Below are positions 46,250 to 56,578 of a stretch of DNA of 64,000 nucleotides, one piece after another. The translations under genes and the position numbers were made by a program. Location: positions 2,418,001-2,482,000 of the forward strand of contig JAVLRN010000002.1 of assembly GCA_032821775.1 (NCBI GenBank), read 5' to 3'. Every line of letters starts with the position of its first letter. Position 1 is the first letter of the stretch. Origin of the DNA: Sanguinoderma infundibulare. Lineage: Eukaryota > Basidiomycota > Agaricomycetes > Polyporales > Polyporaceae. The notes under the pieces were generated by a model. It ran no database searches. It saw only the letters and a program-made list of their open reading frames with translations, and was not told the origin of the DNA.

Positions 46250-47080
46250 TAGGCTGTGTCATGGGTGTGGATTACCCACATGGGTTTTTGTGAGTTTTTG
46301 GCATGGGTGTGGGTGTGGGTTGGACTTTGCACACCCACAGCAAAACCCACAACCCATGCCATGGGTTGTGGGTGTAGCCACCAGCATAAGCACCTCTGGC
46401 AGTCCTGGGAGGCTGGGGACATTGTTTCTGCTATTATTATTTCTTTTTTGCGCCTTTTGAGATACTTTTTTTGATATCTTAATTGTTGTAGCATTGCCCA
46501 CAAAATGCACCTAATGCAACAGTATAAAGCCACAAGCACTACTATTGGCAGAAGGGGGGTGAGGAGGAGGGTGTGACCATAGTGAAGCCTCTAGTGGTCA
46601 CTTTAAGGCAATTGATACCTTATTAGAAAGCTACTGATCATAGCTTTTCAATGGTTCCATTGTAACTTTTGTCTATACCCCAGTTGTTGAGATATAGGTC
46701 TGAAAAGCATAGTGTGGCTAAAAGTTGATAGCTCCAGCATGTCACAGAATGGCCAGAAATCTGAGAATGAATGATATGTCCTAGATATAGCAGTCAGTAG
46801 CTTAGCTACTGACTGCCAAGGAGCAACAACAATGATAGAAATCTATCAATCCATCCCTGAACAACAACAATAATGACCTTCCTACCCCCCTCAATATATC
46901 TGAAGACTCATTGACACCCATGAAAAACCCACATGGGTATGGGTATGAGTGACACACCCAGCACCCAAGATTTTACACCCACACCCAAGGATACCCATGA
47001 GTTGGTGAGTGTGGGTTTTTCATGGGTGTGAGTGTGGGTGAGCACTCTGACACCCATGGGTACACCCACACTACAGCCTA
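46250..47080 (+). mobile_element. non-autonomous hAT-like element family B, copy 2
   Basis: 831 bp, taggctgtg...ctacagccta, with terminal inverted repeats of about 8 bp (TAGGCTGT) and dense subterminal 'catgggtgtgggt' arrays. It is collinear with 32231-33041 and less decayed. The flanking 8-mers (atgaggga / atcacatt) do not match. Its right end abuts the long palindrome that starts at 47081. Confidence 0.65.
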
Positions 47081-47213
47081 ATCACATTCAATGTTTTTGT
47101 ATCACTAGCAAACACCTGCAGCTTATGCTTTGGAATGTCAATTCGAACCACAGCAGCATGCCAAAGCATAAGCTGCAGGTGTTTGCTAGTGATACAAAAA
47201 CATTGAATGTGAT
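47081..47213. repeat. perfect 53-bp inverted repeat (hairpin)
   Basis: Arms 47081-47133 and 47161-47213 are exact reverse complements over 53 bases, separated by 27 bases. An RNA from either strand would fold into a long perfect hairpin. It has no coding content. It starts at the first base after the family B element. Confidence 0.95.
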
Positions 47214-47368
47214 GCAAAGAAGGATTTTATATTGATTTTGTTGACAGACATCCGCAGAAGCTAACAAGAGATTGGGTTTTTCCTGGTGATATTACAAGAT
47301 CTCCATATGCAAACAAACATCACTCAGCCAGCAACATCTGAGCTCCAGCTATCGAATAAAGCCATGCA

Positions 47369-47572
47369 GATGGGGTCAGATTAGCAAGTGATCAGCACTG
47401 ATGATAACCAATTGGCCCAACTAGTGGCTATCAGCTTCATCTGTAGTGATCATCTACAACCATCGAGTTCATTTGAGCAGATGGTGTCAGATCAGCACTG
47501 ATCATAACCAATCAGCCTGACTAGCGGCTATCAGTTTCATCTGCAGTGATCATTTACGACCAGAGTGCACAT
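47369..47572 (+). repeat. imperfect tandem duplication, about 110-bp unit
   Basis: Two diverged units (about 47369-47462 and 47478-47572) share gcagatgg, then tgatcagcactgat, then tagyggctatcag and tttcatctg..agtgatcat in the same order. No coding content is seen. Confidence 0.65.
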
Positions 47573-47582
47573 TTTGCTAATG

Positions 47583-48241
47583 CACCTCCCACTGATTTCT
47601 CATTCATCCATTCATCCTCATCATGATTCCAATCATGTTAACCTCCTGGGGTGACTTCCACCATGCCCCTCCAGTCCAATTCCTGATGCCTACTGTTATT
47701 TTCATCCATACTTTGTGTATATATTGTCCTATGCATAGCTACAGTATAAGATACATGTACTTTACACCATTTGACAGGGGTTCCAAATGGGGGACAGAAG
47801 GGTACTCGCGGCCTCGCAGTTTCTCCAGGGGGGCAATTGCGATTTTTTCAAGTACGTTCTCTCACGGGGTACCAAATCGGGCCACCCTGCCAAAACGTTA
47901 CGGAGCGTTGTCCCCCTTTCGATCTCCGCTGATGGCTGATGGGCTCCGTACGACTGGTTCAAGTCTACATATGCACCATCAATAAAAGCACCGGCGGAAG
48001 CGAGGGAATACAACGGCGTATATACACACAGTCTTTCAAACAGTACAAGTGATTGTACTATACTTGGCGTATACTCTACGCCAAACAATAATAGCGATCA
48101 AGGAAAGAAGACACGATGAAGCACATCTGGGAACATTCATGTGGATGGCGAGTAACGTATTGTCCCAATCAAGGATATCTAGAAAACACACCCCCGCGAT
48201 GTGATAGAACGCTTTGGTGACGCCATGCGAGGAGACACCGC
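47583..48241. other. boundary between transposon zone and gene zone
   Basis: CpG dinucleotides become frequent from about 47800. Positions 47770-47980 hold a repeat whose decayed inverted copy is at 43210-43480. The remainder is the 3' flank of the Nab2-like gene. No gene is recognised. Confidence 0.5.
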
Positions 48242-50377
48242 TCAAGCCGAGATCGGCACAGTGGGCGATGCGTCTTCCTTCTTGCCTGCTTGCGCCTGGG
48301 CGATCGCTTTCTGCGCTTCGTGTTTACGTTCTTCCATCTCCTTCACCTTCCTCTCCAGCTCCGCTGCAGTCGTTGGCCTCCCATCAGGCCGCTTGAATGT
48401 CACGCTCTTGTGGTGACTGGGAGAGCCTATCGAACCTGCATCGGGCGTCAAGGTATTTCCCAATCCTCCGGTGGTCGCCAGGCCGCGATGGAACGAGGTA
48501 GGAAGGACGCGACCCTCAGGATGTTGGTATGGACAATTGAGTCGCGTGCAACCATCGCCGTACTTGCACGGGAAAGAGGTGTGAAGACTGGACGGACGTG
48601 GAGGGTGAGAGAAAGAGCAATTGGGGCGGGTGCAAGCAGCGCCGAAACGACAAGGGAGGGTGCTTTGTGGTATTGGGGCGGGAGAAGGCCCGAAGCTTTG
48701 AAGCTTGGGGATCTCAACTGAACAGTTATATATGAGCCAGGTGGGTCAAGATTGCGAGAGTATTGCCACGTACCATTGGGGTTGAGTACAGCCGCACTAA
48801 CGTGCGCCTTAATGCAGTCCTTGTCCTTGCAGTTCTTGCCACTCTCGCAAGGATCATTGCTCAGAACCACACCACTCTCGGCAGTGGCAACGGGAGAGGG
48901 ATGTGAATACCGGCAGAGGGGGTTTGTACACCTGAAGCCGAACTTGCAGAGCGTGGGGGACTGGGGACGCTCGGGAGCCACAAATCCGGAGCGCACCGAA
49001 CCAGTAGATGACGCAGGCGTCAGGGGTGTGGGCGCTGCCAGTGCGGATGGGGCGGACTTGGACGCCGTTAACGACGCCGCGGGTTGAGGTGGGGGTGTGG
49101 TAGGTGTGGGTGCGGGTGTTGCTTCACTTACGGGTGGCTCTCCGCCGTGGTGTCCAGCATGTCCTCCGCGACCCCGGCCCAATCCCCTCATCTGTCCCCC
49201 GCGACCCCTTCCTCGGGCACGCCCGCCCCCTTCACCTCCCTGACCCATCTGACCGCCCATGCCATTGTTGAAGCCGTTCATGTCTCCCATCGCAGGCTGC
49301 ATCGGGAACCCGTTGTTCATGAACTGACCTGTCGCAGGGTTCATGATACCCATAGCGCCCGCAATTTGCGACATCATGGCCATTTGGCTCATCATGAGCT
49401 CTTGGAGCATCAACGGGTTCGCCATACCCATAGCGCTGATGTCCATACCGGGCATCCCATTGATAGGGAAGCCAATGATCATGTTTGGGTCGGGTGGGCC
49501 ACCGTTCGTTATGCTGTCAATGCGAGCTTGTACGTCATCGTGCGGTTTGAACTGAGGGCCATGACCACCTCTTGGGCCCACGCGATCGAGGAGACTGCGG
49601 GAGCCGCTTGACCCATGTCCGTCACGATCACGGAACATCGCGCGAGGACCGGTAGGCAAGTCTGTGCGCCGGGACTTCAAAGGTGGATGCCCGCTTGGCG
49701 ACGGCGAACGCGCCGAGGCAGTACGTTTCTGGGATGATGGCGCAGTGGAAGGGATGGCCTGGGACAGGGCTTGTTGGTATAACGGTGCGCCAGCACGAGG
49801 TCCGTTTGGAGGCCGCCGGTCTACTGCCTGGTGAGGTGGTGAATCGTGCGCGGGTGCGTGAGATGACGTCGAGGGTTCAGGAGCGGCAGGGGGTTCAGCT
49901 TCTGGTGCACCCCTCCCCGCTTCTGCGAAAAGCCAGTCTACGAAGCTGGCGTCTGAGAGGCATTTAGCAGTATAAGGCAGATGATAAGAGGATGACGTAC
50001 GGAATTCAGAGCCAATGACTGCCCAATTTCCTAGCCTTCAGTACGCGGTAAAACAGGGAGAAGTGAATGTGCTCACGGTCTTCAAGTTCGGAAGTGATTT
50101 GGGCTTGAGAGGAGTCAGCGTACTTCCCAAGGCGGGGAGAGAGTGAGGAATGGCAACCCACCAGCTGTTTTGTTGTTGATCACCATAATGGTAATGTATT
50201 CTGCCATGACAGGGTCTTATGCGAGCGGTGTGAAGTCAGATTTAACAAATGAGACTCAAGCCACCGTGTACGATACGTACCTGGTTCTATGCTGTATTGC
50301 CTCTTCAGGAGTTCGTCCTGGATTGCATTCTGGAGGGCCGTAGCACGCTCGGTACCCATCGTGAGGCCGAAAGCCAT
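48242..50377 (-). CDS. NAB2: Nab2/ZC3H14-type poly(A) RNA-binding zinc-finger protein
   Basis: It binds nuclear poly(A) RNA, limits tail length and helps export and quality control of mRNA. The start is chosen at ATG 50377 (MAFGLTMGTERATALQNAIQ), which opens the PWI-like N-terminal helical domain, continued over small exons (DPVMAEYITIMVINNKTAAQ, ITSELEDLIGSEF, then SFVDWLFAEAG). A Met/Gly-rich and an RGG-like middle (near 49150-49260) follow. Four C-x5-C-x4-C-x3-H fingers are visible: CKFGFRCTNPLCRYSH, CESGKNCKDKDCIKAH, then after an intron near 48721-48772 CRFGAACTRPNCSFSH and CKYGDGCTRLNCPYQH. The C-terminal tail ends in a coiled coil. At least six exons; an in-frame ATG at 50458 is less likely. 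Confidence 0.88.
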
Positions 50378-50872
50378 AATTGTGGATAGAAGAGGAACAG
50401 TGGTCGTCGTGGTGGAGAGCAAAGAAACGTGAGCGCCGGTGTCAACCCGTGCATTCAACAGTAAACCCAGGACTATTATTCTTTGATTATTCGTGTGACT
50501 CCGCTTTGTCTATATTTGATACTCCGACAGACGCCGTGACCCTGTATTACCAACCAGTACCAACATTACAAGAAGACCTGGTCTACGAAGACCATTTTTG
50601 CGGTCATATTCTACAGCATCCGATGCATTTCGACACCTCGGATGTCCCGCCCTTGGCTCTAGTCGTCGAGTGGCAAATAACGACGTCACACCGTTACGAT
50701 ACGTGGGCGTGATGTTACAGTCACTTCGACGTGATTATGTCGTCCAAGGCCTTCGTAGTCCAGGAATATGCGCGTTCTCTGGTACGCATGAGAGGTCTAG
50801 ATGTCATAGATTGCAGTTGCTGCTTGCCAAAAGGAAGACCACATGTGTCTGCTGAAAGGACAGACGTCCGCG

Positions 50873-52719
50873 TCATCTATCCACCCTTCTCCGCTTTTCA
50901 TCTCGTCCACGCTCTGCTGACTGTTCTCTCGATCTCCTTCTGTTCGTTCTCCCCCCATCCTCCTGTCTCTCCCGCCACGGCGATTGCGATCTTGAATGTT
51001 GTCTCCGACCAAGATCGTGATCCTCAAACCTATCATAGCGATGACGGTCGTACTTGTCTCCCCGGCCGTCATGGTGCTGCTCCCTGTTCCGCGCATCTCT
51101 TCCCCAATCTCTGTCAACGCTTGATCGCCTTTCATTGCCTCTGTCTTGCCAGGAACCGCGACGACTACCCCCATTGTCATCGCGAGTCATCCGCTGGTGA
51201 GAGCTGCTTCCTGTTGGCGTTTCATTGGCACCTGTAGCTGGCCTCCCTGGAGGTAGACTCGCATTTTGTGGACAGTCTGGGGCGCCGGGTGAGTGTACTA
51301 CAACTATACTCCATCCAGGAAACGTACCTTTCTTGAGATGTGGCCCACCACAGAGGAAGCACCCGCTACTGCTCGTTGGAGTCCCGCCAGCCCGCACAGG
51401 TCCGGTACCTCCAAAACCCCCAGTCCCCACAGTGGTGTCTTGATCGAGCAGGTGCGTATACTTCGTTCGACCGCGCTTCCCGAAGTTCTTGACTTGCATC
51501 ACCTTCGGCAACAACGACACGTCCACTGTGCTCTCTGTGCTCTCCGTAAAATCATGCTTCTGGAGGATCTCCGCGTCCTGATGAAATGCGCCTTTGTGCC
51601 AGTATTTCTGGAGGAACTTCTGCTGGCCTTTCGGTTTCTCCTTCCGCGACTGCTCTGCTCGCTCCAAGTCTTCCTTGAGCCGCTGCGCTTCGGGTAGTGC
51701 CCGCCGCCTTTCAACCTCTTCACGCTCCTTCTCTCGCTCAAGCTCGGCTTCTTTGTCCCGCTTGATGCGGGAGAGCTCGCGCAGGCGCCAGGCTTCAAAC
51801 TCACCGGCGGGGTCCAGGCCGTCCGTGTCGTCAATGTCTGGAGTTTCCTCGTCTTTCTCCTCTATCTCACAGAACATGATTGTGATGTGGTCAATAATGT
51901 GAATGTAGCCGATAGGAGTAATAAATGATGCGTACTTTCAAGCAACTCTCGACGTATACTCTCCGCTACCATGTCGTGGCTTGCTTTCTTGCGTGCCTCC
52001 GCCTCCGCCTCTTTCCGTTTCTGTGCCTCTTCAGAATCTTGCACCAAAGCCTCTCGTTCTATGACTGTGGTGCGAGAACGTCTGGAGAAAAGTTTGACTT
52101 GACTGAGAACGCGTGCGAAGGGCTGGAAACGGAAGGAAGACTTACTTGGGGACAAATACCGGACGGAATTGGGGCCGAGGCTCCTCCTCCTCTGACGTAG
52201 ATTCCTCTTCGCTAGGCTGAGATGCAATTTAATCCTGTATTAAACCTTGGAGACATGGATACACACCTCTTCATCTTCCCGGGTGGATTCCTCCTCCTCC
52301 TCCTCCTCCTCCTCCTCCTCCTCTTCCTCTGAAAGACAAACACCGGTCAGAATAGCCCACACGGTAGGGCTCCGGTACGCACCTTCCTCCATCTCTGCAG
52401 CTGTCCGACCGGACTCGTCTTTCCCGGCCACTATCACCCTTCCCTCTCTCGATACGCTCACATCTTTCAACGCGACGCTAATTGCGCCCCTTGGCTGCTT
52501 CCCAACCGTCCGTCGTACCTCCAATCCACCTTCCTCCTCCTCTTCTTCGCCGTCTCCCACGTCGCGAATGGCGACATCTCGTTCTTCTTCTATCTCCTGC
52601 ACATCAACCACTTCATCCTCAGAGTCGGACCCGGCCCCGTCGGCGCCTTTCGGAGCCTTCCCCTTCCAATATCGTGCAGCTGGGCGAGGTAGACGCGGCG
52701 CAGACTTTCGCGTGGACAT
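50873..52719 (-). CDS. MFAP1: MFAP1-type spliceosomal protein
   Basis: This is a component of the spliceosomal B complex that works with Prp38. ATG 52719 starts MSTRKSAPRLPRPAARYWKG. The introns are small, at about 52333-52382, 52209-52265, 52088-52144 and 51878-51936. The tell-tale signature is all present: an acidic Glu-run exon, EEPRPQFRPVFVPK, the charged coiled coil, FEAWRLRELSRIKRDKEAEL, QKFLQKYWHKGAFHQD, and LLPKVMQVKNFGKRGRTKYT followed by HLLDQDTT. Beyond the usual end there is an extension with a CFLCGGPHLKKDC knuckle (split by an intron at 51276-51329 that keeps the frame open) and an Arg/Asp/Ser-rich tail. Last-exon details are inferred. Confidence 0.9.
52280..52330 (-). repeat. 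GAG/CTC microsatellite encoding a Glu run in MFAP1
   Basis: About a dozen ctc/ctt triplets on + encode an uninterrupted poly-Glu stretch of about 14 residues on - within an acidic exon. Length variation is expected at such a repeat. Confidence 0.85.
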
Positions 52720-52965
52720 AGTGCAAAAAGGGAGTACGCAAAATCGAAGCAAGTAGTGGATGTTGGACAAAGGAACCGTGCCTGAGGCGCCAGTGAATGC
52801 CATTGACGAGCGCTAAGCGCACGGAACACTTCGAGAACGCAGTTCGCCGAGACTAGTTGTTAATAACACATGTTTACTCTATTACAATGCACAGTAGGTT
52901 CGCTCAGCACAAAGCCCACCAAACCCTCGGGTACAAGCCATAACACATGTAGAAAGCGAGACAAT

Positions 52966-55900
52966 TCACGAATTCGGCATTGCACTACGCCTCCTCCGCG
53001 CTTTCTCGAGTGGAGGTAGCGAATCCCCGTCATCAGATGGTAGGGGAAGTATTTGCATACTATTGTCACCGTTGTCGCCATCGTCGTCTAATGCCATAGC
53101 TAAATAAACGAGCCCGCGCACAGTCAGTGAACTGTCTTTGAATAAGTGCAAGAAGGATATACTTACGCGAGGACACCTCCATGGACCGATCGGCGCTCTT
53201 TCCAGTTACGAACCGGGAAGCCGCACCCAAGCTCGTGTTCAGCACGCTGTCCATGTGCGATGAATCAGACGAAGCTGGCGACGCCGCGATCTTGTTTGTC
53301 ATCGGAGAAAAGTTCTTGGGGAGCATCGACTTGCGGCGCTACGAGTTCAACATACAAGTGAGCCTTCTGTTAGGGACAGACCACATATCAAACGCACTTT
53401 ATTTACACCAGCAATATTGGCGTGCTCGAGATTGACGAGGAAACGCGTCTCCTCGACTCTGCTACGCTGCTCTGCGCATTCGACCACCCATGCGATGCCC
53501 ACCACATGAGGCTTAGGATCGCTCAACATCCTGCAGCGGACAAACACTCAACCACGTTTTCATCGTCAGGGGAAGAGGGAACTTACCTGTAGCTCTTGAG
53601 GGTGCTCATCAACCCGTTCTTAAACACGACATGAGTGCATCGGGAGCCCACCCTCGTCGTCATCTACCACATCCATGAGTCATTCGTTAAGGAGATACGG
53701 ATGAATAACACTCACCTTCGCACCCATGTCTCTTAACATATCGACGAACAGGGAGCCCGCATCATCTCCCTCATCCGTCCTCACGTCCACAAAGATCCTA
53801 CAATCCTTGAGGACGGCCAACGTAGCTGGGCTCTCCGTCCCAGCTTTCGCTTTACCCTTGCCTTTGCCGTCCGCGCTTCTGCCCGACGCGTGTTCGACGT
53901 CGCCAAGACCGCTACCGCCAGCGACAGCCGACCGGAGAGACCTCTCTTTGTAAGCGTTCGGAGGGGTCGACAAAGCACCGGTAGCCAGACGAGTTGCGTG
54001 CGCTCGCCGTGGAGGAGGGGTCGGAGCAGCAGTCTGCTCGCCGTCTCCCGGGTCTGTTTGATCTGGCGCGGCGGACATGGATGGGTAGGAGCTACTGACC
54101 GACCTCCCCTTCCCCTTAGCATCCTTGCCAGGAGCAGTCGTAGGAGATGTCGTGCTAGGCAGAGCAGAAACACTCTGTGTGAGCAAATGACTGGCCATGC
54201 TCGCGCGTCGACTCGCATTCCGCCAGGCTTCCCTCTCCTTCGCGCGCTCCCCCTTCTCCTTTGCGTCGACCTCCGGATCCACACGCCCAAGTTCCCCAGT
54301 TGACATCAAGCTGAAGGATTCGCGCGCTGCACCGCCAGATTCCTCGTCCGACCCATGGCCAAGGTCGCGAAGAATGTCCTTGTCAGCGTTCCTCAGCCAC
54401 TCGTCGATCTTGTCCTTCGTCGTCATCTCCCCAACGTCCTCCCCGCTCACCGCCCACTCATTATCCACAGCATTCCCTCCCACGACATCCACCTTTGCGT
54501 CAACCGCATCGTCATCCTCGGCCCCAGTACCACCGCTCTTGACGGGACTGCCAACCACTGTCGGCAAAGAGCTCACCTTGCTCACGCGCTGGGTGACCCT
54601 GCTCCGGCCACCACGTAGGTCAAACCCACCCCGCGGAGGTACACCAGAGCCTGACGCAGACGCGACATTCAACCCCCCAGCACCGAACAGCGGCCTCGAC
54701 AGAGAGCTCCGCACCCCGCGCCCAGGCCCAGCAGGAAGGAAAGCCCTCTTAGTGGTCCCACGGGTGCCAGAGCCGCCTGAAGGAGCGGGGATTCCAGGAC
54801 GCACGATACCCGACGAGATTGGTCCAGAAGTCGTCGGAGCAGGACCTGATCCCGCCGGACCAGGAGAGGTCAGGGTAAGGCCCGCACGAACTTTCCCCAA
54901 GTTCAGTGCAAGAGCGAGCGTAGCCTGTCGCATCTTCTCCTGATCCTTTAGCGCCTTCCCGTCAACACCTGTGCTGTTCGCGAGCATTGGAGTCGGGGTC
55001 GAGGAGCTGGATACACGAGACCCAGATGCGGCGGCAGCAGCGATAGCGGCTGATCGCAGCCGTGTCGTCCTTGTGCCCACGGCGGGGGGCGGCGGAGGAA
55101 GCATAAGCGTGGTTTGCTTAAGCTTCTTCTGGCTGGTCGCAGTCGCTGGTGGTCCGCCAGAAGTCGTCCTGAACGTCGAGGTCGCCTTGCCCTTGCCCTT
55201 TAGGGTCGGGATGGTGGTTTTCGACATAGATGTGCCAGGTCGCGGTCGCTCTTGTGTCTTGCTCACGGGCTTCACATCCTTGCCTCTCCCTGCACCGTCG
55301 CCAACACCCGATTCGCTGGAAAACGAATCATCACCATCAGAGGAAACAGAGCGTTGAAAGCCGAGACTGGTATTCGGTCGAGAGGGTGCAGGTACGTTCA
55401 GCCTCTCAAGCGCTTGGTTGAGAGTTGAGAGACTCGAGTTAAGGGGTGCAGGCTGGGGCTGTCTCCGGAAATATAGCCCAGGCTGTGACGCTGCGTCTCC
55501 TGGTGCGTCAGACTCGGATTCCTGTTCAGGGGTGTTCGCGGATGCGTGTTCTACCGCTGAAGAGTCCTCCAATTCCGAAAGCTCCGAGAGCTCTGATTCC
55601 TCTGACGGTTGCACATCTGATTGAACCAGTGCTGGCGGTCCCATCGTTGTGTCGCCATATTCATCCATGGCAGAAGAAACAAAGAGGGTGACCGACATAA
55701 CTTCAGTCGAACCTTCGTCTTCGCCTGTGGATACAGAGTCGGGGCAAAGCGTAGACCGGTGATGTACTCGGGGCGCAGACCCCATCGAATGGCGTGGAAT
55801 GACATCGCCGATGACACCGGGTCTCGAGAAGTCGGACTGAACGAATGTGTCCAACGGACCCTGCTTCCTCCCTCCGGTGGGCGTCGGACCGTCGTCCTTA

Positions 55901-56505
55901 ACTCGCCTCGGCGGTTTCTCCTCCATCTCCAAACCATCCGCAGTCGCACGGTCGTTAAGACCAGGAGCAGTCACTTCTTCCTCGACCCGCGCTGTAGCGA
56001 GCTTTGCAGGCTGGGAAGGGATGACAATCGCCGGGCCGACGCTCCTCGCGCGTGCCTTGCCATTCACCGTTGAGTCCCGACCAACGACTGGTGTCGTCGC
56101 TGGCTCGCCGGAAGGCACTCCCCTCCTATTGACTGACCCGTTGGCACCATTGGCTTGCTTCGGGGCCTCGGATGGAGTCGACTTCGGGTTCTTTGGCGTC
56201 CTAATAGACTGAAAATCAAATGGCCCTCCCTGCTTCTTCTTCTCGCCACTCCCTGTCGCCTGTGCCAACGTGCTGGCGCCAGCGCTTGGGGTGGAATTGG
56301 ACGTAAAGGGTGGGCGGGAAGGAGGAAGCGTAAGCTTTACTGGAGAAGCTTTGGCGGCGGAACTGCTTGTCGGCTGTGCGTATGACATGGATTGCGAGCG
56401 TTGCCGGCGGGTGGCTGGAGTCGACGAAGGTTCATCTAGTAGGGTCTGAGTAGTGTCTTGGTAGAGGGCTGAAGATCGTGATGAATGTTGTGAGACATGA
56501 GACAT
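52966..56505 (-). CDS. microcephalin-like BRCT-domain protein
   Basis: A long disordered Ser/Pro/Thr-rich part (about 56505-53850) is followed by one BRCT domain spread over four exons. Exon 1 ends LKDCRIFVDVRTDEGDDAGS then LFVDMLRDMGAK; the next reads MTTRVGSRCTHVVFKNGLMS; then PKPHVVGIAWVVECAEQRSR; then RRKSMLPKNFSPMTNKI. The order and spacing follow the N-terminal BRCT of MCPH1, including the 'K-x-M-x-P-K-x-F' tail after the domain. Exons: about 56505-53719, 53664-53588, 53530-53408, 53338-53167, 53099-52966. The role is probably in DNA damage signalling or chromosome condensation, inferred from the family. The frame stays open upstream of 56505 to an acceptor near 56701, so the start may lie further upstream. 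Confidence 0.8.
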
Positions 56506-56578
56506 TTGTAAAGGTTGGGGAAGGTGCGAGGAGCGGGAGCGAGGCGTATTAGGTTGGGGCAGTCGGGAATCGGGAGGT

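Noticed and set aside
54197..54943. A 248-codon + frame and other + frames over 53.7-58.1 kb
   Set aside because: They are shadows of the Ser/Pro-rich - strand genes; no splice or start context supports them.
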